A stretch of DNA of 64,000 nucleotides from Bacteroidales bacterium (GCA_021740625.1 JAIOZK010000006.1:62001-126000), one strand, 5' to 3'; counted from the first letter of the stretch, positions 27,770 through 37,717 are shown. Made by a program: numbers and translations. The notes: generated from the sequence alone by a model not told the origin.

Positions 27770-29128
27770 ATGAAAAAGTTAAGTGCATTAATCGTTTTAT
27801 CTTCAATCCTGTTTCCTGTAATTTCCCAAAATCTTTATGATGATGTTGCTGTGATCATGAATTACAACAGCGAAACTTCTATTGAAATCGGTACTTATTT
27901 TGCGGTACAGCGATCCATTCCCGATGAAAACCTGATCTACATCGATTGTTTAACTGAAGAGGTTGTCGATACAACTGAGTTCAGGAATATCTGTAATCAA
28001 ATACTGGATCAGCTTGAAGAAAACAATCTTGAAACCTCGATCAATTATCTGGTTACCACCAGAGGTATTCCTGTTAATGTGAGTTACGGGGATAGTTGCA
28101 CAGGTTTTGAGGGTTTGCACTGCCGATCCCTCGACAACCAGCTGACCTTATTGAACAGCTCACTGGTGGATGATCCTGTTGGCGAATTTTATATTGAAAA
28201 TCCCTATTACGCTTCTGTCGATAATTTTTCATCAGAGATATTTGATTTTTTCCTCATCAGTCGCCTGGATGGAATGAACCCCAACAGCGTTTTGAGCATG
28301 ATCGATAAAAGTGGGCCCCATTGTCCTGTAGTAAAAGAAGAAGCCCAAACCCTTGTTGATTTTGTTCATCCCGATACCAATGTGGTCGATCTGTTTTCAA
28401 GATATTTTGAAGATGCCCTTGAATTTCTTGATTACAATGACTGGAGTTATCAATTTGATCCTGACACGCAGCTGATCAGTCAGCAGGATGATTTGTTAAT
28501 GTACACCAATATGATCTACGACTCGAATGTTGATCAACCCGAATTTACCTGGCTGAATGGTTCTTTTGTCAATACAATATTAACCTATACCGATCTGGGT
28601 TTTTATGCTGTCGGGGAAGAGATACCTTACAGCCTATTGAATTTAATGAATTCAGGGGCTTCGGGAGGAGGAGGTTATGCAAACGTATATTTCGCATCTG
28701 AGGGTCCAAAACAAGAACTGCTGTACTCAAGATATTTGAACGATACCTCGGAAAAAAGGTATAATCTCGCCGAGAGCTATTATGCATCTGTTCCCAGGTT
28801 ATCTTATCAATATATTCTTATTGGAGATCCCAAAACATCTCTCGACATTGTTTATGCCGGACAGGAAGATCATGAACTGGTAATGGATCGACTGCATGTA
28901 TATCCCAATCCCGGTTCAGGTGATGTTAATCTTGACTTTCATCAGGATGTGCGGCTAAAATCCATCATCATTTACAACCAGTATGGTCAGTCCGTATACC
29001 AGGAGGATCCGGGTATGGTGGTAAAAAAACATAAAATAAATCTTCGACATCTGTCGGCCGGTTTATATTTTCTCCGGATTCAGCCTGAGATGGGAAATTT
29101 GATTACACAAAAATTGATAATCAGGTAA
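27770..29128 (+). CDS. TIGR03790 family T9SS cargo protein
   Basis: 452 residues with a signal peptide (MKKLSALIVLSSILFPVISQ). The body follows the TIGR03790 pattern: YDDVAVIMNYNSETSIEIGTYFAVQR, then INYLVTTRGIPVNVSYGD, and the conserved GASGGGGYANVYFASEGPKQEL loop region. The family is found on secreted proteins and has no known activity. The C-terminal 80 residues are a type A T9SS sorting domain (LHVYPNPGSGDVNLDF to TQKLIIR). It is followed end to end by the convergent DUF3108 gene with no gap. Confidence 0.82.
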   Translation: MKKLSALIVLSSILFPVISQNLYDDVAVIMNYNSETSIEIGTYFAVQRSIPDENLIYIDCLTEEVVDTTEFRNICNQILDQLEENNLETSINYLVTTRGIPVNVSYGDSCTGFEGLHCRSLDNQLTLLNSSLVDDPVGEFYIENPYYASVDNFSSEIFDFFLISRLDGMNPNSVLSMIDKSGPHCPVVKEEAQTLVDFVHPDTNVVDLFSRYFEDALEFLDYNDWSYQFDPDTQLISQQDDLLMYTNMIYDSNVDQPEFTWLNGSFVNTILTYTDLGFYAVGEEIPYSLLNLMNSGASGGGGYANVYFASEGPKQELLYSRYLNDTSEKRYNLAESYYASVPRLSYQYILIGDPKTSLDIVYAGQEDHELVMDRLHVYPNPGSGDVNLDFHQDVRLKSIIIYNQYGQSVYQEDPGMVVKKHKINLRHLSAGLYFLRIQPEMGNLITQKLIIR

Positions 29129-29926
29129 TCAATCGATCTTTGAATTCAGGGGATGTTTCAGGTTTCTGAAGTCCGTCAGTTCGATGGTAATTGAACCGAT
29201 GATCACTTTGGAATCAAGCCTGAGCGGGATATGATTTCTATCGTCCGACACCCAGATGGTCATGGGGTATTCTTCATCAAAGACTTCTCCTGTAGCCATT
29301 TTGGGTTTAAAAGCCAGGGCTTTGAACTTGCCTGCTTTCACTTTTACCTCACCCCGGCCCAGGAATATGATCCTGGAGGTATACACCGAGTCATCCAGTA
29401 AAAATTTAACGCTCAGTTCATCATTCACATTCAGGCTGTCGACACTGAGATTGCGCATCACGTAAAATGCCGAAACGATATCCTGTGTATTGGGTGGTAT
29501 TTCCCTTTCCAGGGTGCGGCTTTTGGCGGTGTTCTTGAAGTGATCAAAGTACACATCATCATCTTTCACGAAATCCCCTTCCCGTGTCCTCCTGATAAAT
29601 TTCCACGGCACCAGGGCCTGTTCATCAACATAGGATTCAAAACGATCTCTCACTTTGAAAAACCAGTTGAACAAACCTTTCGATTTGCCTTCTATTTTCA
29701 TGTGGTAAGTGTCCCTGCCATGGAATTGTTTGTTCTCGTCGGTTACCTCTACGGTACCCACCCCCGCTGTCAGCCAGGAAGTCATCCAGGAATCATAAAA
29801 CACCCTGTACTCCAGGTATTCGCCCCGCTGGAAGGCATGATTCTGCATGTTACGCAATTCTTCACCATCGGCAAAAGCAGCCAGTGAGTAAATGAATGAT
29901 GAAAATATGATAGCGAGTTTTTTCAT
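29129..29926 (-). CDS. DUF3108 domain-containing exported protein
   Basis: 265 residues with a signal peptide (MKKLAIIFSSFIYSLAAFA). The DUF3108 fold reads GEYLEYRVFYDSWMTSWLTAGVGTVEV at the start, DRFESYVDEQALVPWKFIRRTREGD in the middle and MTIWVSDDRNHIPLRLDSKVIIGSI at the end. Proteins of this family are periplasmic or outer-membrane associated and uncharacterised; the beta-rich fold resembles lipid-binding LolB-like half barrels. It sits 15 bases after leuS on the same strand, but the functions seem unrelated. Confidence 0.82.
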   Translation of the reverse strand: MKKLAIIFSSFIYSLAAFADGEELRNMQNHAFQRGEYLEYRVFYDSWMTSWLTAGVGTVEVTDENKQFHGRDTYHMKIEGKSKGLFNWFFKVRDRFESYVDEQALVPWKFIRRTREGDFVKDDDVYFDHFKNTAKSRTLEREIPPNTQDIVSAFYVMRNLSVDSLNVNDELSVKFLLDDSVYTSRIIFLGRGEVKVKAGKFKALAFKPKMATGEVFDEEYPMTIWVSDDRNHIPLRLDSKVIIGSITIELTDFRNLKHPLNSKID

Positions 29927-29941
29927 AAAAAGAAGTGTGCC

Positions 29942-32725
29942 TTATAAAACGATGTTTATAATTTTTTTGGGAACAAAAATGAAACGTTTTGCTTGTTTTC
30001 CTCCCATGTATTTCTCAGATCTCTCATCTCCCAGTACCGCTTTTTCAGCATCATCCTTCGAAACATCCAGGGGCAGTTCAATCTTGAACCTCATTTTTCC
30101 ATTAAACGAAACAGGATATGCAAAAGTATTTTCCCTGATAAATTCTTCATTGTGCTCAGGAAATTCGACCTCTGAAATACTTCCTTCATGTCCGAGTAAA
30201 CTCCAGAGCTCCTCGGCCATGTGAGATGCATAGGGCGATAGTAAAACTGTCAGTGGTTCCAGAATGGCCCTTTTGTTGCACTTGAGATCTGTCAGTTCAT
30301 TCACGCAGATCATGTAATTGCTTACCACCGTGTTGAAAGAATATCTTTCAATGTCATTACGTACTTTCTTGATGGTATTATGCAGAACCTTCAGTTCATC
30401 TTTATTGGGCTTGTCTTCAGAAACAAGAAAGTTGTTTTCCTTGTCATGATACAAACGCCAGAGTTTCTTCATAAAGCGGTACACACCTTCAATGCCCTGT
30501 GTATCCCAGGGTTTATGGGTTTCAAGCGGACCCAGGAACATTTCGTAGCAGCGGAAAGTATCGGCACCGTATTTCTCGATCAACTCATCGGGATTCTGCA
30601 CATTGTGTTTTGATTTCGACATTTTCTCGACCTCCCAGCCACAAATGTATTTACCGTCTTCGAGTATAAATTCAGCATCGGCGAATTCCGGTCTCCATTG
30701 CCTGAAAGCTTCAACATCGAGTACGTCATTTTCCACCAGCTTGATGTCAACATGCAAGGGTGTGGTATTGTATTCTTTTCTCAATCCCTTTGATACAAAT
30801 TGATTGCGGCCTTCAACCCTGTATACAAAATTGCTTCTTCCCTGTATCTTCCCCTGGTTGATCAGTTTTTTAAAAGGTTCTTCTTCGCATACAAGGCCCA
30901 GGTCGTACAGGAACATATTCCAGAAACGGGCATAAATCAGATGGCCTGTTCCATGTTCATCCCCGCCAAGGTAAAGGTCTACATCTTTCCAGTAAGTATT
31001 GGCCTCTTTTGAAAAATAGGCCCTGTCATTTTGAGGATCCATGTAACGGAGGTAATACCCGCTGCTGCCGGCAAAGCCAGGCATGGTATTGGTTTCAAGC
31101 GGATAACCTTCCTTTGTTTGCCAGTCTTTGGCACGGGCCAATGGAGGCTCACCGCTTTCAGTCGGTAAGTATTTATCAACATCCGGCAATTCGAGTGGAA
31201 GTTCGCTTTCATCCAGAGGATAAGGCATGCCTTCTTTATAATAGATGGGAAAGGGTTCTCCCCAATAACGCTGCCGGCTGAAGATGGCATCCCGCAGGCG
31301 ATAGTTTACCTTGCCTTCGCCAAGCTCCTTTTCTTCCAGCCATTCAATGGTAGCTTTGATACCTTCCTCAACAGCTTTTCCTGTGATAAATCCCGAGTTG
31401 ATCATCAGACCGTCCCTGGCATCATAGGAATCCTCCCATGTTCTGGGGTCCGATATCTCTTCATTTTCTTGCTTGACAACCTGTATGATGGGAATATCGA
31501 AATGCATGGCAAACTTAAAATCCCGGCTGTCATGTGCAGGTACCGCCATGATGGCGCCTGTTCCGTAGCCTGATAATACATAATCGGCTACCCAGATCGG
31601 GATTGCTTCCCCGTTCACCGGGTTGATGCCATAGGCTCCGGTAAATTCTCCTGTGATCTTGTTTACTTCCGAAATACGATCCCGCTCGGAGCGGTTTTTG
31701 GCCCAGTGTATGTATTTTTCAACTTTTTCTTTTTGATCCTTGCCGGTAATCTTTTCCAGAAGCTCATGTTCCGGGGCAAGCACCATGAATGTTGCTCCCC
31801 AGAGGGTATCAGGCCGGGTTGTAAAAACCTCTATTGTTTCATCAAAACCATCAATACTGAACATTACAGAAGCGCCTTCGCTTCGACCAATCCAATTTCT
31901 TTGCACTTCTTTGAGCGAGTCAAACCAGTCGATCTTTTCCAGTCCGTCCAGCAGTCTTTGTGCATAGGCCGAAATCCTGAGCGACCATTGCTTCATGCGT
32001 TTCCGCTCGACAGGATGACCGCCCCTTTCAGAAAAGCCGTCTTTTACTTCATCATTGGCCAGCACGGTTCCAAGCTCCGGGCACCAGTTCACCATGGTAT
32101 CCGAAAGATAGGCCAGTCGGTAATGCATGAGGATTTCCTGCTGCTGCTTTTCATCCATCTGCTTCCAGTCATCAGCAGTAAAAACTTCTTCCTGACTTGC
32201 AGCCGCTTCAATGTTCCGGTTTCCTTCCCTTTCAAAAGTTTTGATCAGAGCATCAATGGATTCGGCATTGTTGCTTTTTTTATTGTACCAGGATTTGAAC
32301 AGTTGAATAAAGGTCCATTGTGTCCATTTATAATACTTTGGATCACAGGTTTGCACTTCCCGGTCCCAGTCATAGGAAAAACCAATCTGATCAAGTTGCT
32401 GGCGATAGCGTTTGATATTCTTTTCGGTGGTTACGGCAGGATGGGTCCCTGTTTGTATGGCATATTGTTCCGCCGGCAGTCCATAAGCATCATATCCCAT
32501 CGGGTGCAATACATTAAAACCCAGGTGCCGTTTATAACGGGAAAAGATATCCGACGCAATATATCCGAGAGGATGGCCGACATGCAATCCCGCCCCGGAT
32601 GGGTAAGGGAACATATCCAGCACATAAAACTTGGGCTTATCATGATCGATATCAACATGAAAGGTCTTGTTATCTTTCCAGTATTTTTGCCACTTCTTCT
32701 CGATTTCCCTGTGATTGTAATCCAT
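29942..32725 (-). CDS. leuS: Leucine--tRNA ligase
   Basis: Class I synthetase, 927 residues from the preferred start [13 protein letters not shown] at 32725 (nine residues after the first in-frame methionine). The HIGH motif appears as [16 protein letters not shown], the CP1 editing domain lies at about 230-430 ([19 protein letters not shown]), the KMSKS motif is exact ([15 protein letters not shown]), followed by the anticodon-binding helical domain. The length is at the long end for bacteria and typical for this phylum. Charges tRNA-Leu and edits norvaline and isoleucine mischarging. Confidence 0.97.
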   Translation of the reverse strand: MDYNHREIEKKWQKYWKDNKTFHVDIDHDKPKFYVLDMFPYPSGAGLHVGHPLGYIASDIFSRYKRHLGFNVLHPMGYDAYGLPAEQYAIQTGTHPAVTTEKNIKRYRQQLDQIGFSYDWDREVQTCDPKYYKWTQWTFIQLFKSWYNKKSNNAESIDALIKTFEREGNRNIEAAASQEEVFTADDWKQMDEKQQQEILMHYRLAYLSDTMVNWCPELGTVLANDEVKDGFSERGGHPVERKRMKQWSLRISAYAQRLLDGLEKIDWFDSLKEVQRNWIGRSEGASVMFSIDGFDETIEVFTTRPDTLWGATFMVLAPEHELLEKITGKDQKEKVEKYIHWAKNRSERDRISEVNKITGEFTGAYGINPVNGEAIPIWVADYVLSGYGTGAIMAVPAHDSRDFKFAMHFDIPIIQVVKQENEEISDPRTWEDSYDARDGLMINSGFITGKAVEEGIKATIEWLEEKELGEGKVNYRLRDAIFSRQRYWGEPFPIYYKEGMPYPLDESELPLELPDVDKYLPTESGEPPLARAKDWQTKEGYPLETNTMPGFAGSSGYYLRYMDPQNDRAYFSKEANTYWKDVDLYLGGDEHGTGHLIYARFWNMFLYDLGLVCEEEPFKKLINQGKIQGRSNFVYRVEGRNQFVSKGLRKEYNTTPLHVDIKLVENDVLDVEAFRQWRPEFADAEFILEDGKYICGWEVEKMSKSKHNVQNPDELIEKYGADTFRCYEMFLGPLETHKPWDTQGIEGVYRFMKKLWRLYHDKENNFLVSEDKPNKDELKVLHNTIKKVRNDIERYSFNTVVSNYMICVNELTDLKCNKRAILEPLTVLLSPYASHMAEELWSLLGHEGSISEVEFPEHNEEFIRENTFAYPVSFNGKMRFKIELPLDVSKDDAEKAVLGDERSEKYMGGKQAKRFIFVPKKIINIVL

Positions 32726-32845
32726 TGTTTGCATTGTTATTAGAATTTGCAAAGGTAATGAAACAGGAGTAATTCATGGCAGGAGTATTCAGAGTCACTG
32801 AAAATTTCTCATGAATTAATTGTATTTTTATAAAATTTAAAATTG

Positions 32846-33154
32846 ATGAAAGCTAAAACAAAACTTATTGAAAAATTGGATTCCCAATATTTTTGGGATG
32901 TTAATATGGAAAGCCTTAATGAGGAAAATTCAAAACGGCTTATCATTGAGCGGGTTTTTAGCCTGGGGAAGAAAGATGAAATGAAAAGTTTATTAGAGTA
33001 CTATGGAAGAGACGAAGTAATATCTACACTGCAAAATCTTAATTATCTTGATCCTAAGACCTTGAATTTCCTCTCAAAAATCTTCAATAAGCCAAAGACT
33101 AGTTTTAAATGCTATACACGGAAACAATTGACAAAACAACACTGGAACTCCTGA
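32846..33154 (+). CDS. DUF6922 protein, probable antitoxin of an AbiE-like pair
   Basis: 102 residues from the ATG at 32846. The DUF6922 pattern is clear: SQYFWDVNMESLNEENSKRL, IIERVFSLGKKDEM, LLEYYGRDEVI and YLDPKTLNFLSKIFN. Proteins of this kind are regularly encoded just before AbiEii-like nucleotidyltransferases, as here, and probably act as the antitoxin in place of AbiEi; that role is inferred. The gene overlaps the next by 46 bases in another frame, which couples their translation. The sequence is AT-richer than its neighbours, consistent with horizontal arrival. Confidence 0.72.
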   Translation: MKAKTKLIEKLDSQYFWDVNMESLNEENSKRLIIERVFSLGKKDEMKSLLEYYGRDEVISTLQNLNYLDPKTLNFLSKIFNKPKTSFKCYTRKQLTKQHWNS

Positions 33155-33735
33155 AATCACTGCAATCAAGAGATTACTTAAAAAAATTTTTACTTGTTGG
33201 AGGGACTGCTTTAGCTTTGTATACCGGTCATCGCAAATCAATTGATCTCGATCTGTTTTCTTGTCTTGATTTCAATAGTGCGGATTTATTAGAACAACTT
33301 CATCAGGATTACGACTATCAGATTTATCACTCAGCAAAAAACACTTTAAAAGGAAAGATCAAACAAATAAATGTTGATTTTCTTGCGCACCGCTATCCAT
33401 TAATTGATAAAATTAACACGACAAAAAAATTCAGGTTAATCTCAGAAAAGGATATTGTAGCCATGAAACTAAATGCGATTGCTACAAGCGGGCAGCGTTC
33501 AAAAGATTTTATTGATGTTTATTTCTTACTGGAAAAATATAGGATGGCAAAAATGCTAGAGTTTTATTCAAACAAATACAGGCAAAGTAATAATACACAA
33601 ATATTAAAAAGCCTGATATATTTTGATGATGTTGACCTCTCTGATTGGCCTGTTTTAATAAAAGAACCCAATCTAAAATGGCAGAATGTAAAAAAGCGAA
33701 TTGAAGAGAGAGTTTTAGAATTATTGGCTATTTAG
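33109..33735 (+). CDS. AbiEii/AbiGii-family nucleotidyltransferase toxin
   Basis: 208 residues. The nucleotidyltransferase motifs GGTALALYTGHRKSIDLDLF (residues about 28-47, with the G-G-T-A and D-x-D core) place it in the AbiEii/MenT group, which adds nucleotides to tRNA acceptor ends and arrests growth in type IV or related toxin-antitoxin systems, in part against phage. A second conserved element, SEKDIVAMKLNAIATSGQRSKDFIDVYFL, includes the K-x-x-A and D-x-x-D region of the family. The DUF6922 gene overlapping its start is the likely antitoxin. The last 8 bases overlap the end of the convergent dipeptidase gene. Confidence 0.82.
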   Translation: MLYTETIDKTTLELLKSLQSRDYLKKFLLVGGTALALYTGHRKSIDLDLFSCLDFNSADLLEQLHQDYDYQIYHSAKNTLKGKIKQINVDFLAHRYPLIDKINTTKKFRLISEKDIVAMKLNAIATSGQRSKDFIDVYFLLEKYRMAKMLEFYSNKYRQSNNTQILKSLIYFDDVDLSDWPVLIKEPNLKWQNVKKRIEERVLELLAI

Positions 33736-34444
33736 TATTTATTAACTCTTCAAAGGAAATATCCATCAGCTTATAGTTTTCCCAGCCATGAAAATCATAA
33801 TGCCACCATTCGTAAGGATAAACCGTGAAGCCGTGTTTTTTCATGATCTCGATCAGCATTTGCCTGTTCTTGATAACATCTTCGGGTAGCTCCATATAAT
33901 CCGGATGAGCTTTATCGCTGAAATCATCAAAAGGAGTGGGCATGTTCAGTTCTTCACCAGTATTCAGATCAAGCAGGGTAATATCGACGGCACAGCCCCG
34001 GTTGTGCCTGGAACCATGCCAGGGAGCCGCGACATACATGGTATCTGGAAATACTTCATAAAATTTAAGCGTGGCGGCATACGGCCGGTAGGCATCAAAT
34101 ACCTTCAATCCAAGTCCATGGGAGGAAAGGTCTTTCTGAACATTCTGTAATGCCACTGCCAAAGGCTTCCTGGCAAATGCCTTCGGGATCTTGTAAATGA
34201 CTTCCCCCGTGAAATTGTTTTTGCTTGCATAACGGATGTCCAGCACAATATTGTCAACTGTTTCTTCAAGATCAACCAGTTTTTTTTGGGGTTCCAGGCT
34301 CACAATTGAATCATAAACTTCAAAATCATTGATGATTTCAAGGTCATAGGGATTTCTTTTTTCAGCAGTTTTTTCCTGCTTACCAACATTGCATGCAGCC
34401 AGAGACAGAAAACTGAATAGGATAAAAACAAACTTTAATTTCAT
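33728..34444 (-). CDS. D-alanyl-D-alanine dipeptidase (VanX/DdpX family) lipoprotein
   Basis: 238 residues from the ATG at 34444; the longer upstream frame lacks similarity. The N-terminus is a lipoprotein signal ending SLAAC. Zinc ligands of the VanX fold are present in SRHNRGCAVDITL (His and Asp) and EWWHYDF (catalytic Glu and His). Also KVFDAYRPYAA carries the conserved arginine. It splits D-Ala-D-Ala; here, without van regulators or a VanA ligase, it most likely serves cell-wall recycling or use of D-Ala-D-Ala rather than glycopeptide resistance. It is exported to the periplasmic side. Confidence 0.88.
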   Translation of the reverse strand: MKLKFVFILFSFLSLAACNVGKQEKTAEKRNPYDLEIINDFEVYDSIVSLEPQKKLVDLEETVDNIVLDIRYASKNNFTGEVIYKIPKAFARKPLAVALQNVQKDLSSHGLGLKVFDAYRPYAATLKFYEVFPDTMYVAAPWHGSRHNRGCAVDITLLDLNTGEELNMPTPFDDFSDKAHPDYMELPEDVIKNRQMLIEIMKKHGFTVYPYEWWHYDFHGWENYKLMDISFEELINTK

Positions 34445-34516
34445 TTTGTTATTTTTAATGAACGAAATTAAGAAAGATTCAGGAAATACCATTTTCCTGC
34501 ATTGTTTTCTGAACAA

Positions 34517-35434
34517 ATGAACGAAAGAAGGATCATATGGGCCACCATGCGGGCGGTGATTGAAACCGATCGTTTTAAAAGAAAGAAAAGTGGTAAGAAG
34601 AGCAAAAGCCACTGGAATCTCTTTCAAAGCCTGCTGAATTATTTTGTGCTGCTATTAAAACTAAGCGGCTTGTATCGCAGAGGCTTGCGAAATGCCAAAA
34701 ATATCCGAATCAATAAAGCAGTTTTTGAATTTAACTCTTTACCACTTTCTTTTAATGGTTTGAAGATCCTGCATCTTTCCGACCTGCATATTGATACCCT
34801 GCCCGGGATTGAAGATCTTATTATTGAAAAGATCCGGCCCCTGGAATATGATCTTTGCCTGATCACCGGTGATTACAGGAAAGATACACAGGGTCCTTCT
34901 CATCACATTTATCCCGCCATTGAAAAGATCATACGGAACATCCGGGCCCAGGAGGGTATTTATGGAATCCTGGGAAATCATGATTCCTACCTGATGGTAA
35001 AACACCTTGAGAGAATGGGTGTTCATATGCTGATCAATGAAAGTATTGAATTGCCACGGAAGGATGAAAAGATCATCATCACGGGCACTGATGATCCTTA
35101 TTATTACTTTACCGATATGGCCATTGAAGCATTGGAAGAAACAGAAGGGCCTTTTAAAATTGCAATGGTTCATACCTCCGAATTATTCGACATCGCTGCT
35201 AAGAATCATTACGATCTTTACCTATGTGGTCATACCCATGGCGGACAGATCTGCCTTCCGGGAGGTTTTCCTCTGATCACGCATCAGTTTGAGGGAAAGC
35301 AATTTTTCAGGGGTAAGTGGAAATTCAATGAATTGCAGGGCTATACGAGTTCAGGTTGCGGGGTTTCGGCTATCCCTATTCGTTTCAATTGTCCTGGAGA
35401 AATAACTTTGATCGAGCTGATAAGGAATATATGA
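34517..35434 (+). CDS. Calcineurin-like metallophosphoesterase
   Basis: 305 residues from the ATG at 34517. All metallophosphoesterase blocks are visible: LHLSDLHID (about 89-97), LITGDY, GILGNHDSY, MVHTSE and CGHTHGGQ, giving the two-metal site. The N-terminal 80 residues are basic with a hydrophobic helix (LFQSLLNYFVLLLKLSGLY) that may anchor it to the membrane, as in YkuE/YaeI-like enzymes, which act on lipid-linked or cyclic phosphoesters. Substrate unknown. It begins the plus-strand run that continues with ftsX 37 bases later. Confidence 0.88.
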   Translation: MNERRIIWATMRAVIETDRFKRKKSGKKSKSHWNLFQSLLNYFVLLLKLSGLYRRGLRNAKNIRINKAVFEFNSLPLSFNGLKILHLSDLHIDTLPGIEDLIIEKIRPLEYDLCLITGDYRKDTQGPSHHIYPAIEKIIRNIRAQEGIYGILGNHDSYLMVKHLERMGVHMLINESIELPRKDEKIIITGTDDPYYYFTDMAIEALEETEGPFKIAMVHTSELFDIAAKNHYDLYLCGHTHGGQICLPGGFPLITHQFEGKQFFRGKWKFNELQGYTSSGCGVSAIPIRFNCPGEITLIELIRNI

Positions 35435-35471
35435 TCCAGATTAGAATCAATTTCGTATTTTAGCCGGCGGA

Positions 35472-36350
35472 ATGTCGAAGCAGGAAGAAAAATATACCAA
35501 ACGCCGTTACAGGGCTTCCTATGTAACCACGGTTGTTTCCATCACCCTGGTATTGTTCATGATGGGTATGCTGGGCCTGATCATACTGCATGCCAACAAA
35601 CTCTCTGAATACGTGAAAGAAAACATCGGCTTTTCCATCATCATGAAGGATGGGGTGAAAGAAGCCGGTATTATTCAGTTACAAAAAACCCTGGATGCCT
35701 CGGCTTTTGTGAAATCCACTGAATACATCACCAAGGAAAAAGCTGCAGAAATCATGCAGAAGGACCTGGGCGAGGATTTCATTGAATTTCTCGGCTACAA
35801 TCCACTCCTGCCCTCCATTGATCTTCGGCTGAGAGCCAGTTATGCCAATGTCGACAGCCTGCAGAAAATAGAACAGCAACTGCTCCGGAATTCCAATGTA
35901 AAGGAGGTCTGGTATCAAAAATCCCTGGTGCACCTGATCAATAAAAACATACGCCGCATTGCGATCATCCTGCTTGCTTTCAGTTTGCTCCTGTTGCTGA
36001 TCGCCATCGCCCTGATCAACAATACCATCAGGCTTTCGGTATATTCCAAAAGATTTTTGATCAGAAGCATGCAACTGGTCGGGGCTACACAGAAGTTCAT
36101 ACGGAAACCCTTTATCCTGCAAGGACTGATGCAGGGCATTCTGGCAGCCCTGCTTGCAATCCTGTTTTTGATGGGGATCATTTACCTTTCCCGCACGGAA
36201 GTACCGGAGCTGATTATACTGCAGGATCTCAAAATGTATATCAGTCTTTTCGTGATCGTGATCATCCTGGGTTTGATCATATCTTATTTTTCAACCTATT
36301 TTGCGGTGCGCAAGTACCTCAAGATGCGAACAGACGATCTGTATTTCTGA
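35472..36350 (+). CDS. ftsX: Cell division permease-like protein FtsX
   Basis: 292-residue FtsX with four membrane helices at about 17-39, 161-182, 217-240 and 257-279 and the extracellular domain between helices 1 and 2. The N-terminal RRYRASYVTTVVSITLVLF and the end ISYFSTYFAVRKYLKM are typical. With the ATPase FtsE it controls peptidoglycan hydrolases at the septum; ftsE is not next to it here, which is common in this phylum. It forms a run with DUF3098, uppP and truB, all conserved neighbours in Bacteroidota. Confidence 0.92.
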   Translation: MSKQEEKYTKRRYRASYVTTVVSITLVLFMMGMLGLIILHANKLSEYVKENIGFSIIMKDGVKEAGIIQLQKTLDASAFVKSTEYITKEKAAEIMQKDLGEDFIEFLGYNPLLPSIDLRLRASYANVDSLQKIEQQLLRNSNVKEVWYQKSLVHLINKNIRRIAIILLAFSLLLLLIAIALINNTIRLSVYSKRFLIRSMQLVGATQKFIRKPFILQGLMQGILAALLAILFLMGIIYLSRTEVPELIILQDLKMYISLFVIVIILGLIISYFSTYFAVRKYLKMRTDDLYF

Positions 36351-36399
36351 TTTTCGGTTAAAAGATGTTAAATAACATGGGTTTTCCTCAAATACTTTT

Positions 36400-36407
36400 T
36401 ATTTTTG
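36400..36407 (+). promoter_or_regulatory. -7 promoter element before the DUF3098 gene
   Basis: TATTTTTG matches TAnnTTTG, 24 bases before the ATG at 36432. No obvious -33 box; a separate transcript for the DUF3098 gene is possible. Confidence 0.4.
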
Positions 36408-36431
36408 ACAAGTTTTCAAATTAAATTTTTC

Positions 36432-36725
36432 ATGGCAAAGACAAGCACTGCAAAAGATAAACCTGCAAATCCCAAACAAAAGGAAAAGATACTACCCGAG
36501 GGCAAAACCTTTGCTTTCAAGCGGGAAAACTATAAACTCATGTTCATCGGGCTGGGCCTTATTGTAATAGGTTTCCTGCTGATGATCGGAGGTGGCAGTG
36601 ATGATCCCGATGTTTTCAGCTATGAACTTTTCAGTTTTCGCCGGATGACCCTTGCCCCGATCCTGATCATGGCCGGATACGTGGTGGAGATTTTTGCGAT
36701 CATGAAACGGCCGAAGGAGGATTAA
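36432..36725 (+). CDS. DUF3098 membrane protein
   Basis: 97 residues from the ATG at 36432. A charged N-terminus (30 residues) precedes two hydrophobic helices, LMFIGLGLIVIGFLLMIG and MTLAPILIMAGYVVEIFAIM, separated by the conserved FSYELFSFRR loop. This is the DUF3098 family, a Bacteroidota-specific small inner-membrane protein invariably found between ftsX and uppP. No function is established; position suggests cell-wall or division-related work. Confidence 0.85.
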   Translation: MAKTSTAKDKPANPKQKEKILPEGKTFAFKRENYKLMFIGLGLIVIGFLLMIGGGSDDPDVFSYELFSFRRMTLAPILIMAGYVVEIFAIMKRPKED

Positions 36726-36731
36726 GTGAAG

Positions 36732-36916
36732 TTGGCAGTTGGCACTCGGCAGGAGGCAGCCTGATGATGTATGATTGAAATTATCATTTCTTTACTTTTC
36801 AATGGATAATTTACCTTAATTTCGCAACAAATTAATTGTGCATTCAACAGAGTCAGGCACACAGCGCAGTATATAAAAGCATGACATGCTGCCAACTGCC
36901 GACTGCTGACTGCCAA
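36732..36916. repeat. 185-bp element with 28-bp imperfect terminal inverted repeats
   Basis: The arm at 36732-36759 (containing GGCAGTTGGCACTCGGCAGG) and the arm at 36889-36916 (containing CTGCCAACTGCCGACTGC) are inverted with 23 of 28 positions matching, including an exact 10-bp core GCAGTTGGCA/TGCCAACTGC. It fills the gap between the DUF3098 gene and uppP and looks like a non-autonomous mobile or REP-like element. The uppP promoter must lie within or next to it. Confidence 0.6.
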
Positions 36917-36926
36917 ATTACAAGCA

Positions 36927-37715
36927 ATGGACTGGATAGAAGCGTTGATACTGGGTATAGTACAGGGGCTGACCGAATTCCTGCCGGTGAGCAGCAGCGG
37001 ACATCTCGAACTTGGAAAGGTAATCCTGGGTGTTAGTGCCGAAAGAAGTCTGATCTTTACGGTTGTGGTTCACGGTGCGACGGTAATGAGCACCATCGTT
37101 GTTTTTTACAAGGATATCCAGAATTTGTTGCGCGGCCTGTTTCGTTTTCAATGGAATGAAGAAACCAAATATATCACCAAACTTCTGTTCTCCATGATCC
37201 CGGTACTGTTTATCGGCTTGTATTTCTCTGAAGAAGTGGAGGCCTTTTTTAGTGGTGACCTGGTTTTTGTCGGATCCATGCTGATCATTACGGCAGTTTT
37301 GCTATCACTAACCTATATTCCGAGAAAATCAAGGAGGAAAATCAATTTCCTGGATGCCCTGCTCATCGGAATTGCACAGGCAGCAGCGGTACTTCCAGGG
37401 ATCTCAAGAAGTGGAGCCACCATTTCCACCGGACTGATCATCGGCAATAAAAAAGAAAATATTGCCCGCTTTTCCTTCCTGATGGTGCTGATACCCATTA
37501 TCGGAGCCAACCTCAAGGATTTGATGGATAAAGACCTCAGTGCAAAAAGCGATGTTACTGCCCTGCCGCTGATCATCGGCTTTCTCGCAGCATTCATATC
37601 CGGGCTTCTTGCATGCAAGTGGATGATCAATCTTGTGAAAAAAGGAAAATTGATTTATTTTGCAGTTTATTGTCTGGTCATCGGAACCGCGGCAATCCTG
37701 TTCGGAATACTATAA
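36927..37715 (+). CDS. uppP: Undecaprenyl-diphosphatase (BacA type)
   Basis: 262-residue polytopic membrane enzyme that dephosphorylates undecaprenyl pyrophosphate to regenerate the lipid carrier for peptidoglycan. Both signature motifs are present: QGLTEFLPVSSSGHLELG near the N-terminus and PGISRSGATISTGLIIG in the middle. Length and hydrophobic pattern (about eight helices) are normal. The stop is 2 bases before the truB ATG, so the two are co-transcribed. Confidence 0.95.
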   Translation: MDWIEALILGIVQGLTEFLPVSSSGHLELGKVILGVSAERSLIFTVVVHGATVMSTIVVFYKDIQNLLRGLFRFQWNEETKYITKLLFSMIPVLFIGLYFSEEVEAFFSGDLVFVGSMLIITAVLLSLTYIPRKSRRKINFLDALLIGIAQAAAVLPGISRSGATISTGLIIGNKKENIARFSFLMVLIPIIGANLKDLMDKDLSAKSDVTALPLIIGFLAAFISGLLACKWMINLVKKGKLIYFAVYCLVIGTAAILFGIL

Positions 37716-37717
37716 AA

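Noticed and set aside
31706-32743. 345-residue plus-strand open frame
   Set aside because: Antisense to leuS over its full length; no motifs.
33728-34444. Vancomycin-resistance cassette
   Set aside because: Only the VanX-like dipeptidase is present; there is no VanA/VanB ligase, VanH or two-component regulator nearby.
34445-34627. N-terminal extension of the dipeptidase
   Set aside because: The extension has no similarity, while the methionine at 34444 begins a perfect lipoprotein signal.
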